64,000 nt of DNA, taken from the NCBI RefSeq assembly GCF_010093445.1, contig NZ_PDWW01000001.1, positions 334,300-398,299 of the forward strand, written 5' to 3'. The notes beneath the pieces were generated by a model. It worked only from the letters and a program-made list of their open reading frames with translations, did no database searches and was not told where the DNA came from. Each line of letters opens with the position of its first letter. Position 1 is the stretch's first letter. The position numbers were made by a program, and so were the translations under genes. This document shows positions 25,115-34,175 of this stretch, piece by piece. Source of the DNA: Pseudoxanthomonas japonensis. Lineage in GTDB: Bacteria > Pseudomonadota > Gammaproteobacteria > Xanthomonadales > Xanthomonadaceae.

Positions 25115-25846
25115 ATGTCCACCGTAAGCGAGGGCGAGCTGGAACACTGGTTCGAGCAAGGGATGCAGAGCTATACCAACGAGTCGCGCTTCTTCTCTTG
25201 CCTCATTCGCGCCATGGTTTACGCCTATGTGCCCGTCTCCGATGACTCCAAGAATGTGAGGCTGATCCAGTTTCGGCACCCGGATGGCTACGACGCGATT
25301 CCCTTCTTCACCTCGGCTCAACGCGCCGCGCGATCTAGCTTCAATGGCTTGCGGACTATCAGGCTTCCTTGCACAACGCTGTTTGAGCAGACGCGAGGGG
25401 CCACCTTGATGGTCAACCCTAACGACGGTGGCGCTGTGCTGTTTCCCGAGGAGGTGGCCACGTTGCTGCAGTCAGGGACGCTAGAGACGTTCGAGAAAGT
25501 CAGTTTGGGCGAGGGTCCCGTTGATGTACGCCCCGCCACGTCCGCGCCTGACAACTTGATCAGAGCGCTAGACGGGAACGTACCTTTGCCTCCCTTCATC
25601 AGGGAGATCTATCTCCTTGAGAAGCGCGCAGTGGATGGGAGGTCAAGCCGAGCAAGTCTGCTCATCTATGCGGGCGTGGAAGCTCGCCAGATGGAGCGAG
25701 GAGCACGGCATCTTGTCTCTGTTGTTCAGGCATTGGATCCACGGCCCGAGGACATTGTCGACGTGGCCGTGTTTGACATTGCGCAGGCCAAGCCTGGCTT
25801 TTTGGATGAGATTGGCGGCATACCGGTGTTCGCTTCCGGGGACTAG
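25115..25846 (+). CDS. SseB-family protein
   Basis: This 243-residue protein has the SseB N-terminal pattern: ELEHWFEQGMQSYTNESRFF, then a strand-rich segment with DAIPFFTSAQRAARSS, TLMVNPNDGGAVLFPEEV. The C-terminal part (PPFIREIYLLEKRAVDGRSS, then LVSVVQALDPRPEDIVDVAV) fits the SseB C-terminal domain. Full-length SseB proteins of this form occur in immunity loci and elsewhere; their biochemical action is not established. It sits three bases after the BPSL0761 gene. Confidence 0.8.
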   Translation: MSTVSEGELEHWFEQGMQSYTNESRFFSCLIRAMVYAYVPVSDDSKNVRLIQFRHPDGYDAIPFFTSAQRAARSSFNGLRTIRLPCTTLFEQTRGATLMVNPNDGGAVLFPEEVATLLQSGTLETFEKVSLGEGPVDVRPATSAPDNLIRALDGNVPLPPFIREIYLLEKRAVDGRSSRASLLIYAGVEARQMERGARHLVSVVQALDPRPEDIVDVAVFDIAQAKPGFLDEIGGIPVFASGD

Positions 25847-26141
25847 ACCTACGAATCCGCTATGGGGCTGGTGGTCACGGGCATAATCGCGCCACCTACA
25901 CCCTGGGCTCTGACAACGCTGCGCCATCGGATTCAGCCTTAGCATTGGATGAAAGCGAGTAGGAAAAATGGCTTCGCGCGAGCTTGCCTTCGTCGAGACC
26001 TGATCCCCGATGATCCCTTTCCTACGAGACTACGGTGGCGACTCTGAAGCGCAACCCTCAAGCTCCCAAGACTCTTGATGTGGACCAGAAGGCAGGGCCA
26101 ATAGCGCCGACTCTATGATGACCTTGTTCCACGCGAATGCA

Positions 26142-27014
26142 TCAAGCCGTGCCGGCGGGAGAACCGACCGTTTTTAGCCAATATCCCACGCCGCTTCCTG
26201 AAATTCCGGCACCCCACATCGCGATTGCTTGATCAAGCTCGGGAAAAAGTACCAAAGCAATTCCGAGTACGAATGCAAAGAAGGCGAACAAGGGTTCCAG
26301 GCGAGCGCGCAGATGATTAGTCGCCGCATCTGGTTTGCTGTCCCAGTGCTTGGCCAACAACATGAAGTAGGCGACCAAGAACGCTGTGACAAACAGTGAG
26401 AAAAGTGCCAACAAGACGATGCCCCACATCTTGCTCGATGAGGAATCCGGCGTATCTGAGGGAACCGAGGCGGAAGCGAGCCTGGCTTCTAGTTGCCGCA
26501 TATCGTTGGCTAGATCGGCGGTCGGATATCTGTTGCTTAGCGCAGGCTCCAACCGACCCGCCGTTTCTATCTCGAAAACTGCTGATTTCACAAGTTCGGA
26601 GCTGATGTCCGTATCGCCCGTCTTGCGCAAATAGAAAGTAGCGTTCCCTAGATTGTCACTGGCGCGCTGCAGATGAAGCTGAGCTTCTGGCGTCCTCGCG
26701 CTGTCTATAAGCTGACTTACCGTGACTCGAACCTGCGCCAGACTGGCAAGGTGCGCAGAGGCTGGACCCCTGCCGCTGTAGTTGTTAAAGCTCGGCAGCG
26801 CGACCGCCACAAGCATAGCGAGAAAAATTAAAGAGAATATCGCGATACCAACTCGGCTTCCGAGCGGACTTCTGTGAGCACTCTGGCCCCTAACGCTGGA
26901 CAAACCGTCGTCGGGGGGCAATCGCGCCTGATGACCGTAGCGACGAGAGTGTTGTGAGAAGAGCCACATGCAGAATAGTGTGGCGAGTCCTAGAACGAAG
27001 GCCCACAGGTTCAT
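26142..27014 (-). CDS. Hypothetical membrane protein with four helices
   Basis: The protein has 290 residues from ATG 27014 with AGGGG seven bases upstream. Predicted membrane segments are at about 4-20, 54-76, 194-219 and 238-256. Between helices 2 and 3 lies a 115-residue soluble helical region (SLAQVRVTVSQLIDSARTPE, AQLHLQRASDNLGNATFYLR) that should be periplasmic or cytoplasmic depending on topology. I do not recognise the family. It is on the same strand as the astacin and lipoprotein genes but separated from them by 227 bp. Confidence 0.7.
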   Translation of the reverse strand: MNLWAFVLGLATLFCMWLFSQHSRRYGHQARLPPDDGLSSVRGQSAHRSPLGSRVGIAIFSLIFLAMLVAVALPSFNNYSGRGPASAHLASLAQVRVTVSQLIDSARTPEAQLHLQRASDNLGNATFYLRKTGDTDISSELVKSAVFEIETAGRLEPALSNRYPTADLANDMRQLEARLASASVPSDTPDSSSSKMWGIVLLALFSLFVTAFLVAYFMLLAKHWDSKPDAATNHLRARLEPLFAFFAFVLGIALVLFPELDQAIAMWGAGISGSGVGYWLKTVGSPAGTA

Positions 27015-27241
27015 TCAGTTCCCCTCTTTATCGCGGGATCGGCCATCTACACGGTCGACAGCATATCTAGTTCGAGTAGCCTTCCAATCATTAGCCGTCA
27101 ACTACGAGAAAACGAATGGCGCTCTGTGATGATTTCGCTTGATCTCGATAAATTGAGAGAATATCTCAGCACAACTTCTAGCTACGTGCAGCGCATCAAC
27201 CAATGACCAGCCATCAAGCCTCACCAAAAAAGAACGCGGCA

Positions 27242-28000
27242 TTAAGAGTACATCGCCGTAACAGTTGCGATATCACCTGAACTCAACTGGCCGTTCCGTG
27301 GGATTGGGTCGCCGTTCTTCATCGTAATGGTGTGCTGACTGTTGACGCTAAATGCCAACGAGTCATAGTGCATGATGGACTCGACATCGTAGGCGCCAAA
27401 GTCTTGGCCATCCTTTATCACTTGATCAAATTGGAAGCCTTGGCCCCCGAGGATGTTCTGGCGATGAATCTGGACATGCTTGTCACGGTCGGATCTGCCA
27501 TGCTCATGCCACAGTCCTAGAGCGTGACCAATTTCATGCATTACTGTCTCAACAGTGGCGTCCTCGCGAAGCGTCACCGTTTGCGCTCTACCAGTACACC
27601 CAACCTCGGAAGTGTTCATAGGGCCAGGCATGAAAAGTACATAGGCTTTCTCGGCATCGTAACGTTTGAATCTTACTGGTGTGGACTGCTCCCACTGCGC
27701 AGTGGCTTCGGCTACGAGATCGGTCAGCGTGACGTGGCTCGCATAAGGAACCACGCCTCCCCTCCAGAGCGACGAGCGGCTCCTGATTCGGTTACCGAAC
27801 ACCACAGAGCGATGCTTGATTGCCGCATCAGCGATCCGCATTGGCGCTACGACTATGTCACCTTCAAAGTAGTAGCGCCCATGGGTCTCGACACATTCAA
27901 GCAGATGAAGGCCACTCCTTCGACCGACTGACGCGACATCGACCGTCACAGTGACCCGCCTGCCCTGCGGGGTTTCGAAGGGGCTGCTTGGTCCGGTCAT
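27242..28000 (-). CDS. Astacin (M12A) family zinc metalloprotease
   Basis: The protein has 252 residues from ATG 28000. The full astacin signature HEIGHALGLWHEHGRSD is present, giving zinc ligands His155, His159 and His165 with catalytic Glu156, and the Met-turn SIMHYDS has Met210 and the conserved Tyr212. The catalytic domain opens with WRGGVVPY, as in eukaryotic astacins, after an N-terminal region of about 75 residues that may be a propeptide-like part. No signal peptide is visible, which is odd for an otherwise secreted family. It follows the lipoprotein gene by 20 bp and is probably in its operon. The substrate is unknown. Confidence 0.9.
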   Translation of the reverse strand: MTGPSSPFETPQGRRVTVTVDVASVGRRSGLHLLECVETHGRYYFEGDIVVAPMRIADAAIKHRSVVFGNRIRSRSSLWRGGVVPYASHVTLTDLVAEATAQWEQSTPVRFKRYDAEKAYVLFMPGPMNTSEVGCTGRAQTVTLREDATVETVMHEIGHALGLWHEHGRSDRDKHVQIHRQNILGGQGFQFDQVIKDGQDFGAYDVESIMHYDSLAFSVNSQHTITMKNGDPIPRNGQLSSGDIATVTAMYS

Positions 28001-28020
28001 CTTTAAATGTCTCAGTGTGA

Positions 28021-29379
28021 TCAAGACTCGGGGCAAGTGTATCCACCCGCCTCGATGATCGCGCGACACGTTTCAAGTTTGTTGCGCTTCTGCAGTGCCT
28101 CCAGCGCCTCAATTGCAGCCTTGTCTTCTTTGACGTCACTCGTGGCTCGTGCCGCCTGCAATGCGGTGTGGGCTTCCGCGATTGCTTGCACTCCGCCCGT
28201 TATCTCTTCACCGCGAGCTCCGGACGACCAACCAAAAGAAGTGCGTCGGCCGAATTCATCCAAGGTTAGTGCCAGCGATTTGGTCCCACCGAATCCGGCG
28301 CTCAGCGGAAAGTAACTGTAGTCGCCCGCTTGCGGAAGTGGGAAGGCTACACGCGCGAGACTATTGTCAGTGCCACCAACCAGATCCGGCTCCCTTTTGG
28401 GACGGGCATTTTTGTCAATCGCGATCGTCGGGTTCGGCTGCGCATCAACAACGTTGGCGCTGACAACTGTCAGCTCCACCAGCTTAGGCTCGAGAAATAC
28501 GAGTGTAGTTGCGCAAGCTCCATCGGAGCACTGCGGCGGCGAAACCCAATTACTCAGATTGTTAGACTTACTACGGAGATAAGAATCGTACTGCGGCGTT
28601 GCACTGTCGATCAAACAATCCGAGCTCTTACCCGGAACCCAATCCGCCACACACCAAGCGAGACTGAAGTTCGAGCGATTCGCTTTGGGTTCCAGCCACT
28701 TTCTCAAGTCCTCCTCGGTCCAACTTTCCAGGCCGGCAGTCTGCTTCACGTCGATCGTCAGTAGCTTGCTCAGCGTGAGGGTCAGCGGTCCCGACTCAAT
28801 TCGACCCAGTTCTGCTGCCAAAGCATCGATTTGTTTCATTGTTGCCGCAGGGTCTTTCCCGAGGTCATCTCTAAGCTTCTTGATTTGGGATCCAAGTGCG
28901 GTATGGCGAGCCAATGCATTCTCTGTAGCCGCGTTGCATGTTGCGACCGCTGGTTGAGCGTTTCTAGATGGCGCACCGCCAAGCAGTGTCGCAATCTTGA
29001 GGACGTTGATCAGAATCGCCCCGGAGCGGTCGGCCACGCTTGCGTTGATAGATTTGATTGCGCGATGCGGGTGCAATTCGATCTTCAGATCACGCTTTTT
29101 GCTGAAGGAGACTAGCTGCTCACCTTCGATACGACGCGTGTGTACCGGATAAGGGCTCGCACTCGCTACAGGCACCAACGTCACCTCAGCGTCGGCTTTC
29201 GGTGCGGCACCACATTGGGTGAGTACTAGGCGCGCCGTCAGCTGGACGTGGGTGAAAGGCAACGAGTAGTCGATGTGGGCGGCATCCATACCCTGCTTAG
29301 CTTTGGGGCGATGCGCGCAGCCACAGGTTAGGACAACTAGAGCAGCGCAGAGCATATGAAAGACAGACGAGATCTTCAT
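28021..29379 (-). CDS. Hypothetical exported lipoprotein-like protein
   Basis: The protein has 452 residues from ATG 29379 (MKISSVFHMLCAALVVLTCG, then CAHRPKA), with AGGAG upstream. A hydrophobic signal ends at a weak lipobox (TCG before Cys21), so lipidation is likely but not certain. The mature part has no domain I recognise; mid-protein a helical stretch (ALARHTALGSQIKKLRDDLG, ATMKQIDALAAELGRIES) looks coiled-coil-forming, and the C-terminus is again helical. It lies directly upstream of the astacin protease on the same strand, which suggests that the two work together at the envelope. Confidence 0.75.
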   Translation of the reverse strand: MKISSVFHMLCAALVVLTCGCAHRPKAKQGMDAAHIDYSLPFTHVQLTARLVLTQCGAAPKADAEVTLVPVASASPYPVHTRRIEGEQLVSFSKKRDLKIELHPHRAIKSINASVADRSGAILINVLKIATLLGGAPSRNAQPAVATCNAATENALARHTALGSQIKKLRDDLGKDPAATMKQIDALAAELGRIESGPLTLTLSKLLTIDVKQTAGLESWTEEDLRKWLEPKANRSNFSLAWCVADWVPGKSSDCLIDSATPQYDSYLRSKSNNLSNWVSPPQCSDGACATTLVFLEPKLVELTVVSANVVDAQPNPTIAIDKNARPKREPDLVGGTDNSLARVAFPLPQAGDYSYFPLSAGFGGTKSLALTLDEFGRRTSFGWSSGARGEEITGGVQAIAEAHTALQAARATSDVKEDKAAIEALEALQKRNKLETCRAIIEAGGYTCPES

Positions 29380-29941
29380 AGGAATGAGAACTCCTGGCCG
29401 GGATTGGATTTCTGACACGGACGTGCCGTATGACAGCTGTTACCCCTTTCCCACCGAGCAACGGCGGACTTACCTCATTCTCGGCCATTTGTTCTCTCCA
29501 ATCAGACGAACGGCGCAATGTGGTAAGTTTTGCTTACGCATCTTGTAAGTCGGGCACACTGCTAACGCCCCCGGGCGGACAACTCGAAAGTACCGTCGTC
29601 GCCCAGGTCATATCAGTCCCACGGGAAGTCGCTTCCTATGTTAGAAAGCTGCCCTCGCGAAAGGCAGATTTCACACTGTTGAGTCCTGACCGCGTGCTGG
29701 ACGCCGAGCACGCGCCCGCCTCCGTGACCGAGTGAAGGTGCGCAGCTGGCAGGTTCGAAGCTCAGCTTCGGCCACCGCTTGCGACCCAAAGCGGACATCC
29801 TTACCGAAGCCTGTGCTACATGGCGAATACTCATTCGGTGCGTAAGCAGATCCGGGCAACCGTCGAATGCTGATGAAGGCCTTGTATGACAACACCCCCC
29901 TACGTCCGAACCCCTCCCAACCTCGCAAGGACCGCCAGCCC
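29380..29941. other. Divergent intergenic region without recognised gene
   Basis: This stretch separates the divergent lipoprotein and HNH genes. Short open frames occur on both strands but none has family features or a good ribosome site. A weak hairpin CGAAGC-TCA-GCTTCG lies at 29756-29770. Promoters for both neighbours should be here. Confidence 0.5.
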
Positions 29942-31312
29942 GTGACAGCTTCGTGCTACCTCTGCTCTAAAACCTTCAATAACTCGGACGTACTCCGGCA
30001 TGGCGAGCACGTGCTCCAGAACGCCATTGGTGGCGCGCTCATCTGCGATGACATCCTGTGCGAGGCATGTGGTGGCAGGCTCGGGACGTCTGTCGATGGG
30101 GCTTTTGCGGAGGCGATCGCACCGCTTACGGCCCTACTGCAGACGCCCCGCGATCGTGGTAGTCAAGCGCAAGCCAAAGTCCAGCTGAGAACTAGCGACC
30201 CTAACGCCAAAGAACTGGAGTCAATCGGCTTTCTTCTGAAGAATGACTTTACCGTGGTACCAACGCGGCCGGTAATGGTCCCAGACCATTCCGCCAAGGT
30301 TGCGAGAATCGTCGCAAGCAGCCTCCAGCAGGCCAATCAGTTCAAACGATCCCGTCCAATCCAAGACCTGCTCACCCGTGGCTACACGGTCGAGGTAAGC
30401 GATAACGCGGCAGCCTACGCCGAGCGCCTGCTTCTCACAGCGCGGCCGGGCGCGCCAGAGATCCTTCGCGGCATTCTGAAGATCGCAATTGGCTTCGCAA
30501 GCCTGCATGGGGTTCAGCGCCGATACCTGGCCCACTTGATGAGCCATACAGACCTAACGACCAGCCCCTCGCAATTGCGTTCGCTGATCATTCCCTACTA
30601 TCCGGTCGACGACGTCGAACGCTTGTTTGAAACCGAAAAGCATGTGCACGAGGATTGGTATCCGACGCACCACGTCTATCTCTTCAGCCATGGACGCGAT
30701 CTGTACTGCTATGTCGAGCTATTCGGCGTGCTACAAAACTATGTTCACCTGAGCGACGCCTACGACGGACCGCAGCTCATCGAGAAGTTCGTGCAGAAGG
30801 CTGAGAAGTGGCATTTCAACGAGAACGCTTTCATTGCACGCTCGCCGAGCGACCTGGATATCTTGGCGAAAGAGTTTGGTGTTCCGCAGAACCAGACGTG
30901 GGAGCAGATCCAAGCCCAAGTGCTTCACCGCGCGGCGTCACGTTCCTATCGCCTTGAGCCGGACGAGACGATCGAGAAGGTCCAGGCTTTGGCCCTACTC
31001 CTTGCACAATATGCGCGTCTGCCTAACCCGGAGGGATTCGAATGCGTCCGCGAGATGTTTGCCAAGGCGGAGGCCGCCAAGACGCAACTCGGCCTGAGGT
31101 TGTTGGACGATCTCAAGGCCAACCCCCTGCATGTAGTGAATCTGTTGAACAAGAACTACAGCGAGTTCCGCATTGGAAACCCGAGAGCCAGCAGGCCCGC
31201 CCAAGCCTTCCAAGTGTCCGCCCCGGACGTCGAGCGCTACGTGTCCTACAAGTTCTATGAATTGTTGCGTGCGAAGGGTCGCGAGGCGGAGTTGGAGTAT
31301 CAGCTGCTCTAG
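29942..31312 (+). CDS. HNH endonuclease-like protein
   Basis: The protein has 456 residues from GTG 29942 (MTASCYLCSKTF when read as Met), which has AAGGA ten bases upstream and matches where HNH proteins of this type begin; ATG 29867 is an in-frame alternative without a ribosome site. The N-terminal nuclease module has two CxxC pairs (Cys5/Cys8 and Cys40/Cys43) around EHVLQNAIGG, with His23 and Asn27 as likely active-site residues. The remaining 400 residues are not recognised and may be a sensor or target-binding part. It stands alone within the island. A defence nuclease is the most natural reading. Confidence 0.83.
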   Translation: MTASCYLCSKTFNNSDVLRHGEHVLQNAIGGALICDDILCEACGGRLGTSVDGAFAEAIAPLTALLQTPRDRGSQAQAKVQLRTSDPNAKELESIGFLLKNDFTVVPTRPVMVPDHSAKVARIVASSLQQANQFKRSRPIQDLLTRGYTVEVSDNAAAYAERLLLTARPGAPEILRGILKIAIGFASLHGVQRRYLAHLMSHTDLTTSPSQLRSLIIPYYPVDDVERLFETEKHVHEDWYPTHHVYLFSHGRDLYCYVELFGVLQNYVHLSDAYDGPQLIEKFVQKAEKWHFNENAFIARSPSDLDILAKEFGVPQNQTWEQIQAQVLHRAASRSYRLEPDETIEKVQALALLLAQYARLPNPEGFECVREMFAKAEAAKTQLGLRLLDDLKANPLHVVNLLNKNYSEFRIGNPRASRPAQAFQVSAPDVERYVSYKFYELLRAKGREAELEYQLL

Positions 31313-31610
31313 TCCTCTCTCGCTAAGGAAAGTAGCGGCATCACAGATCGCATCTTCTTGATTGCGGCTGCGACCGTCCTCCAGGGCGCTGACAACCTAC
31401 CAGGACTGCGAACAAACAGTGTCGACGGGCGCTACCCAACGTGGAACGTGCGTGGCATGGAACAATCACTAGCTCACACTGCTGCAGTGCACGGGCGCCC
31501 ATGATCCCATGTCGTAGCGACAGTCACCAATGAGCGGCGCGGCGGCTCCAATCGGGTTCGCTTCTGGCAGATAGCTGAAATCCGTGTGGGGCATTGCCCG
31601 GTTCCAGGGC
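31313..31610. other. Intergenic gap between convergent genes
   Basis: About 300 bases between the HNH gene and the convergent HEPN-like gene hold no frame or hairpin that I can support. Confidence 0.5.
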
Positions 31611-32279
31611 TCACTTCTCCTTCCCGAAGAACTCGTTCTCGGTCATCCCTATGAATCGTGGTGGCTCATTGAGCCCCCACTTGAGCTCGACCACTTTAAG
31701 AAAATTGGCTTTTAACGTTTCGTCTTCCTCCGAGCGAAGATCGGCGACATACTGTTCAAAGTGCCTGACCACCCCGTCTACAAAGCGTTTGGCATTTATG
31801 ACGATTGATTCGATCTGGCCGGTCTTGACGAACTCCCCATCCTTCTTCGGCCAAGTAATGGTCAGCGCCTCTGGGCGGCCATCGCTGAAAAAGACGCGAT
31901 TACGAAACAATCCGTCGTGCGAGAAGCCGCACCTAGCTTGAACATAGAGACCATTCACCGTCTCGTCAAAGATGTGCGCGCTCTCTGGTCTTGGCTGAAA
32001 GACCCTTTGAAACCCGCGACGGAAGAACTCCTTTGAGGTTCGGTCGCTGTCCTGACCTGAGAAGTAGATCTCTATTCCCTCGAAGTATCCGAGAGTAAGG
32101 GATATGGCTGGAACGTCCCCATACTCCATGGAGAGAAGATGCTGAGCTGGTTCAAGGAGCCACTTTCGCATCCGATCTTCAAACACATCCACGAGATCCG
32201 AGTAGCTCGGAGATTCTAGCTTGGTGTGCTCATAGCTTGGGCTGACATGACTAAGTGCCATAGTCATAGCTGCTTTCAT
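31611..32279 (-). CDS. Hypothetical protein with HEPN-like RxxxxH motif
   Basis: This 222-residue protein has no certain family. Residues 111-126 (LYVQARCGFSHDGLFR) contain Arg116 and His121 in the Rx4H spacing of HEPN ribonucleases, and the surrounding pattern (YFEGIEIYFSG before, helical KRFVDGVVRHFEQYVADLR after) resembles the small HEPN families found in immunity loci. If right, the protein could be an RNA-cutting toxin or effector; no separate antitoxin gene is adjacent, but the AlkB-like gene starts the next unit 48 bp upstream on the same strand. The start ATG 32279 is chosen by length. Confidence 0.6.
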   Translation of the reverse strand: MKAAMTMALSHVSPSYEHTKLESPSYSDLVDVFEDRMRKWLLEPAQHLLSMEYGDVPAISLTLGYFEGIEIYFSGQDSDRTSKEFFRRGFQRVFQPRPESAHIFDETVNGLYVQARCGFSHDGLFRNRVFFSDGRPEALTITWPKKDGEFVKTGQIESIVINAKRFVDGVVRHFEQYVADLRSEEDETLKANFLKVVELKWGLNEPPRFIGMTENEFFGKEK

Positions 32280-32326
32280 TCTTCTTGTACTTTGGCATGC
32301 AAGCGAAAGTCCCTGTCATCAGGCCA

Positions 32327-32962
32327 TCACTTTGGCGTATCAAAGAGACCGTGACGCACTTGACGAAATGTCAGATTCACGCGCGGACCATGAGTCTTGG
32401 ATGCCTTGGCGATACCATGCTTCCAGAACCTTTGCGTACTTCCCTTCATGAGAAGGAGAGTTCCAGAGTGCAACGGAACGCGAACCAACGGCACATCTTG
32501 AGTCTTGTGTTTGAAGACGAATGTCCGTGTTTCGCCGAGGCTAAGTGATGCAATAATCGGACGCGTGCCCAGCTCAGGTTCGTCGTCGCTATGCATCCCC
32601 ATGCTGTCGCGTTCGTTCCGGTAGTAGTTCAGAAGAACGCTGTTGAAGGTCTCATCGCATTGGTTCTGAACGGACTGCCTCAGCATCTCTATCAGGGGTG
32701 TCCATGGAAGCGGGGCCACCGAGATTCCGGAGTAGGAGTAGGATCGACCCGGGTCTCCGTACCATGCAATTAGTCGTGGCTGCACGTGCCTCTTCCCCCA
32801 CACGGTCACTTCTTCTGAACGCCATGTGGTTTCTTCAATCAGCCTCGTGAGCGCTTCCGAAGCAGGCAGGGGGAGCGGGAAGTCCCTGAGCAAGAAGACC
32901 TCGGCATCCCTCATCGGAAGCTGCTCGAAATCCCGTCCAGTAGAGAACAGATCCTGCGTCAC
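32327..32962 (-). CDS. AlkB-like 2OG-Fe(II) dioxygenase
   Basis: This 211-residue protein starts with GTG 32962. It has the ALKBH2/3-like AlkB pattern: LIAWYGDPGRSYSYSG, then NYYRNERDSMGMHSDDEPEL with iron ligands His124 and Asp126, ASLSLGETRTF, His182 in FWKHGI, and arginines 194 and 200 in GPRVNLTFR that hold 2-oxoglutarate. Such enzymes remove alkyl groups from nucleic-acid bases. Its start overlaps the stop of the methyltransferase-like gene (GTGA), so the two proteins are made together. This is not the housekeeping alkB context (no ada nearby). Confidence 0.92.
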   Translation of the reverse strand: MTQDLFSTGRDFEQLPMRDAEVFLLRDFPLPLPASEALTRLIEETTWRSEEVTVWGKRHVQPRLIAWYGDPGRSYSYSGISVAPLPWTPLIEMLRQSVQNQCDETFNSVLLNYYRNERDSMGMHSDDEPELGTRPIIASLSLGETRTFVFKHKTQDVPLVRVPLHSGTLLLMKGSTQRFWKHGIAKASKTHGPRVNLTFRQVRHGLFDTPK

Positions 32963-33822
32963 GGCTTTCTCAGCAGGCGATAACTGAGTTGAGTCTTTAG
33001 CTTTGGCATCTGACCAAACCTATTCAAGTAGTCGCCCAGATCATCCTTCTGCTCATCGCTCCCTGGCCACGTCAGTTCGTTGGTCGCGCCTACGATAAGT
33101 TCAAGCCCGGCGGTCTTCCACTGGTGGTCGAAGTAGTTGTTGAAGGTCTCGTGTCCGTTGTCGTCGTACAAGAACAACGCGCCGGACTTGGCTGATCCGA
33201 ATATGGTCTGCCAGAAAGCCGTCACAACTCCGCCTTTGTCCAGCGCCATCACCTCAGAGACAAAGTAGCTCATAGTGAAGAGATCCGCTTGTAGGAATTT
33301 CTTCTGATACTTCCAGTCTTCTGGCTCGGTTACATCTAGAGGCTGGAAGTTCGCATTCAACTGGATCTCAGTGCCAAGGGAGGCGTGGATCTCCGTCCAA
33401 GTGTCCGCCCATGCCTTCTCACGATCCACTAGGTAGCAAGTCAGTTTCTGCACCTGCTCCTTCTTGTTCTCAGCTAGGTACTTCAGTAGACCGATGAAAT
33501 CGCTCCCTGGACCGCCCCCAATACAGGTTACCCGGAGCGATTCTTGATCAAAGATGGGCGCTCCCAGTTCGAGTCGTAGGGTGTATAGAACCTGGGCGAC
33601 ATAGTCACCGTGCGAGGCGACGTACTTGTAAACATAGGCGAATCTGGTTGCCGGGTTCTTGTAGTCCACCGGCTTTCTGTCTGCGCTAGTGAGCTTCCCA
33701 TAACTGGTAGTCAGGTAAGCCATCTGCTCCTTGATCTGGGTGTCCGCGTCTTTTCCGAATGCATCCACCGCCTCTGCGTACAACGTATCCAAGACAATCT
33801 TCACCAACTGAAAAATGGTCAC
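32959..33822 (-). CDS. Rossmann-fold methyltransferase-like protein
   Basis: The protein has 287 residues from GTG 33822, which has GGGAGAG six bases upstream; a longer frame exists but lacks that site. A glycine-rich motif I (VTCIGGGPGSDFIG, about residues 98-111) and the following strand with acidic end (LTCYLVDREKAWADTW) suggest SAM binding. No catalytic motif of DNA methyltransferases (DPPY/NPPF or PCQ) is seen. A later stretch (GALFLYDDNGHETFNNYF) fits the C-terminal half of the fold. Translational coupling to the AlkB-like dioxygenase implies shared work on one substrate. Confidence 0.75.
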   Translation of the reverse strand: MTIFQLVKIVLDTLYAEAVDAFGKDADTQIKEQMAYLTTSYGKLTSADRKPVDYKNPATRFAYVYKYVASHGDYVAQVLYTLRLELGAPIFDQESLRVTCIGGGPGSDFIGLLKYLAENKKEQVQKLTCYLVDREKAWADTWTEIHASLGTEIQLNANFQPLDVTEPEDWKYQKKFLQADLFTMSYFVSEVMALDKGGVVTAFWQTIFGSAKSGALFLYDDNGHETFNNYFDHQWKTAGLELIVGATNELTWPGSDEQKDDLGDYLNRFGQMPKLKTQLSYRLLRKP

Positions 33823-34175
33823 GGTCCGCTCTCCCTGTGTGCGCCCAGCACCCTGCCAAGCATCCATCTCGAGCGGAGCGTATCTCCGCCGGATCCACCC
33901 CACAAGTAACGCCTACAAAGATAGGAAGTGGCGATCTCAACACCTGAGAAGGGTGCCGCAGGCTGATCCGCCAGCGACTCGCTTCCGTGCCGGACCTAAG
34001 CACCCCAAGTACAGCCCGTTCGGCGATCGCGGCCTTCGCACGACGGGGAGGGAGCAGTTCCAGCCCACGCATTTGTGGCCTGATCGCGGTGCGCGACCCA
34101 TCGATGTCGGGGCCTGACCAAATGCCGAACTGGGTGCCGCAGCTTTGCCGCAAGCAGCCCGTATGCGGGGGATCA
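33823..34175. other. Intergenic region without recognised gene
   Basis: About 350 bases lie upstream of the methyltransferase/AlkB unit and downstream of the next minus-strand gene. No frame with family features, tRNA-like fold or terminator is evident. The 33,823-side must hold the unit's promoter. Confidence 0.5.

Noticed and set aside
26142..27014. Four-helix-bundle sensor of a signalling system
   Set aside because: Helices and a helical loop are seen, but there is no HAMP, kinase, cyclase or methyl-accepting domain, so a signalling role cannot be supported.
29430..29735. Small plus-strand gene between the lipoprotein and HNH genes
   Set aside because: The 101-residue translation has no recognisable pattern and no ribosome site; the region is better explained as divergent promoter space.
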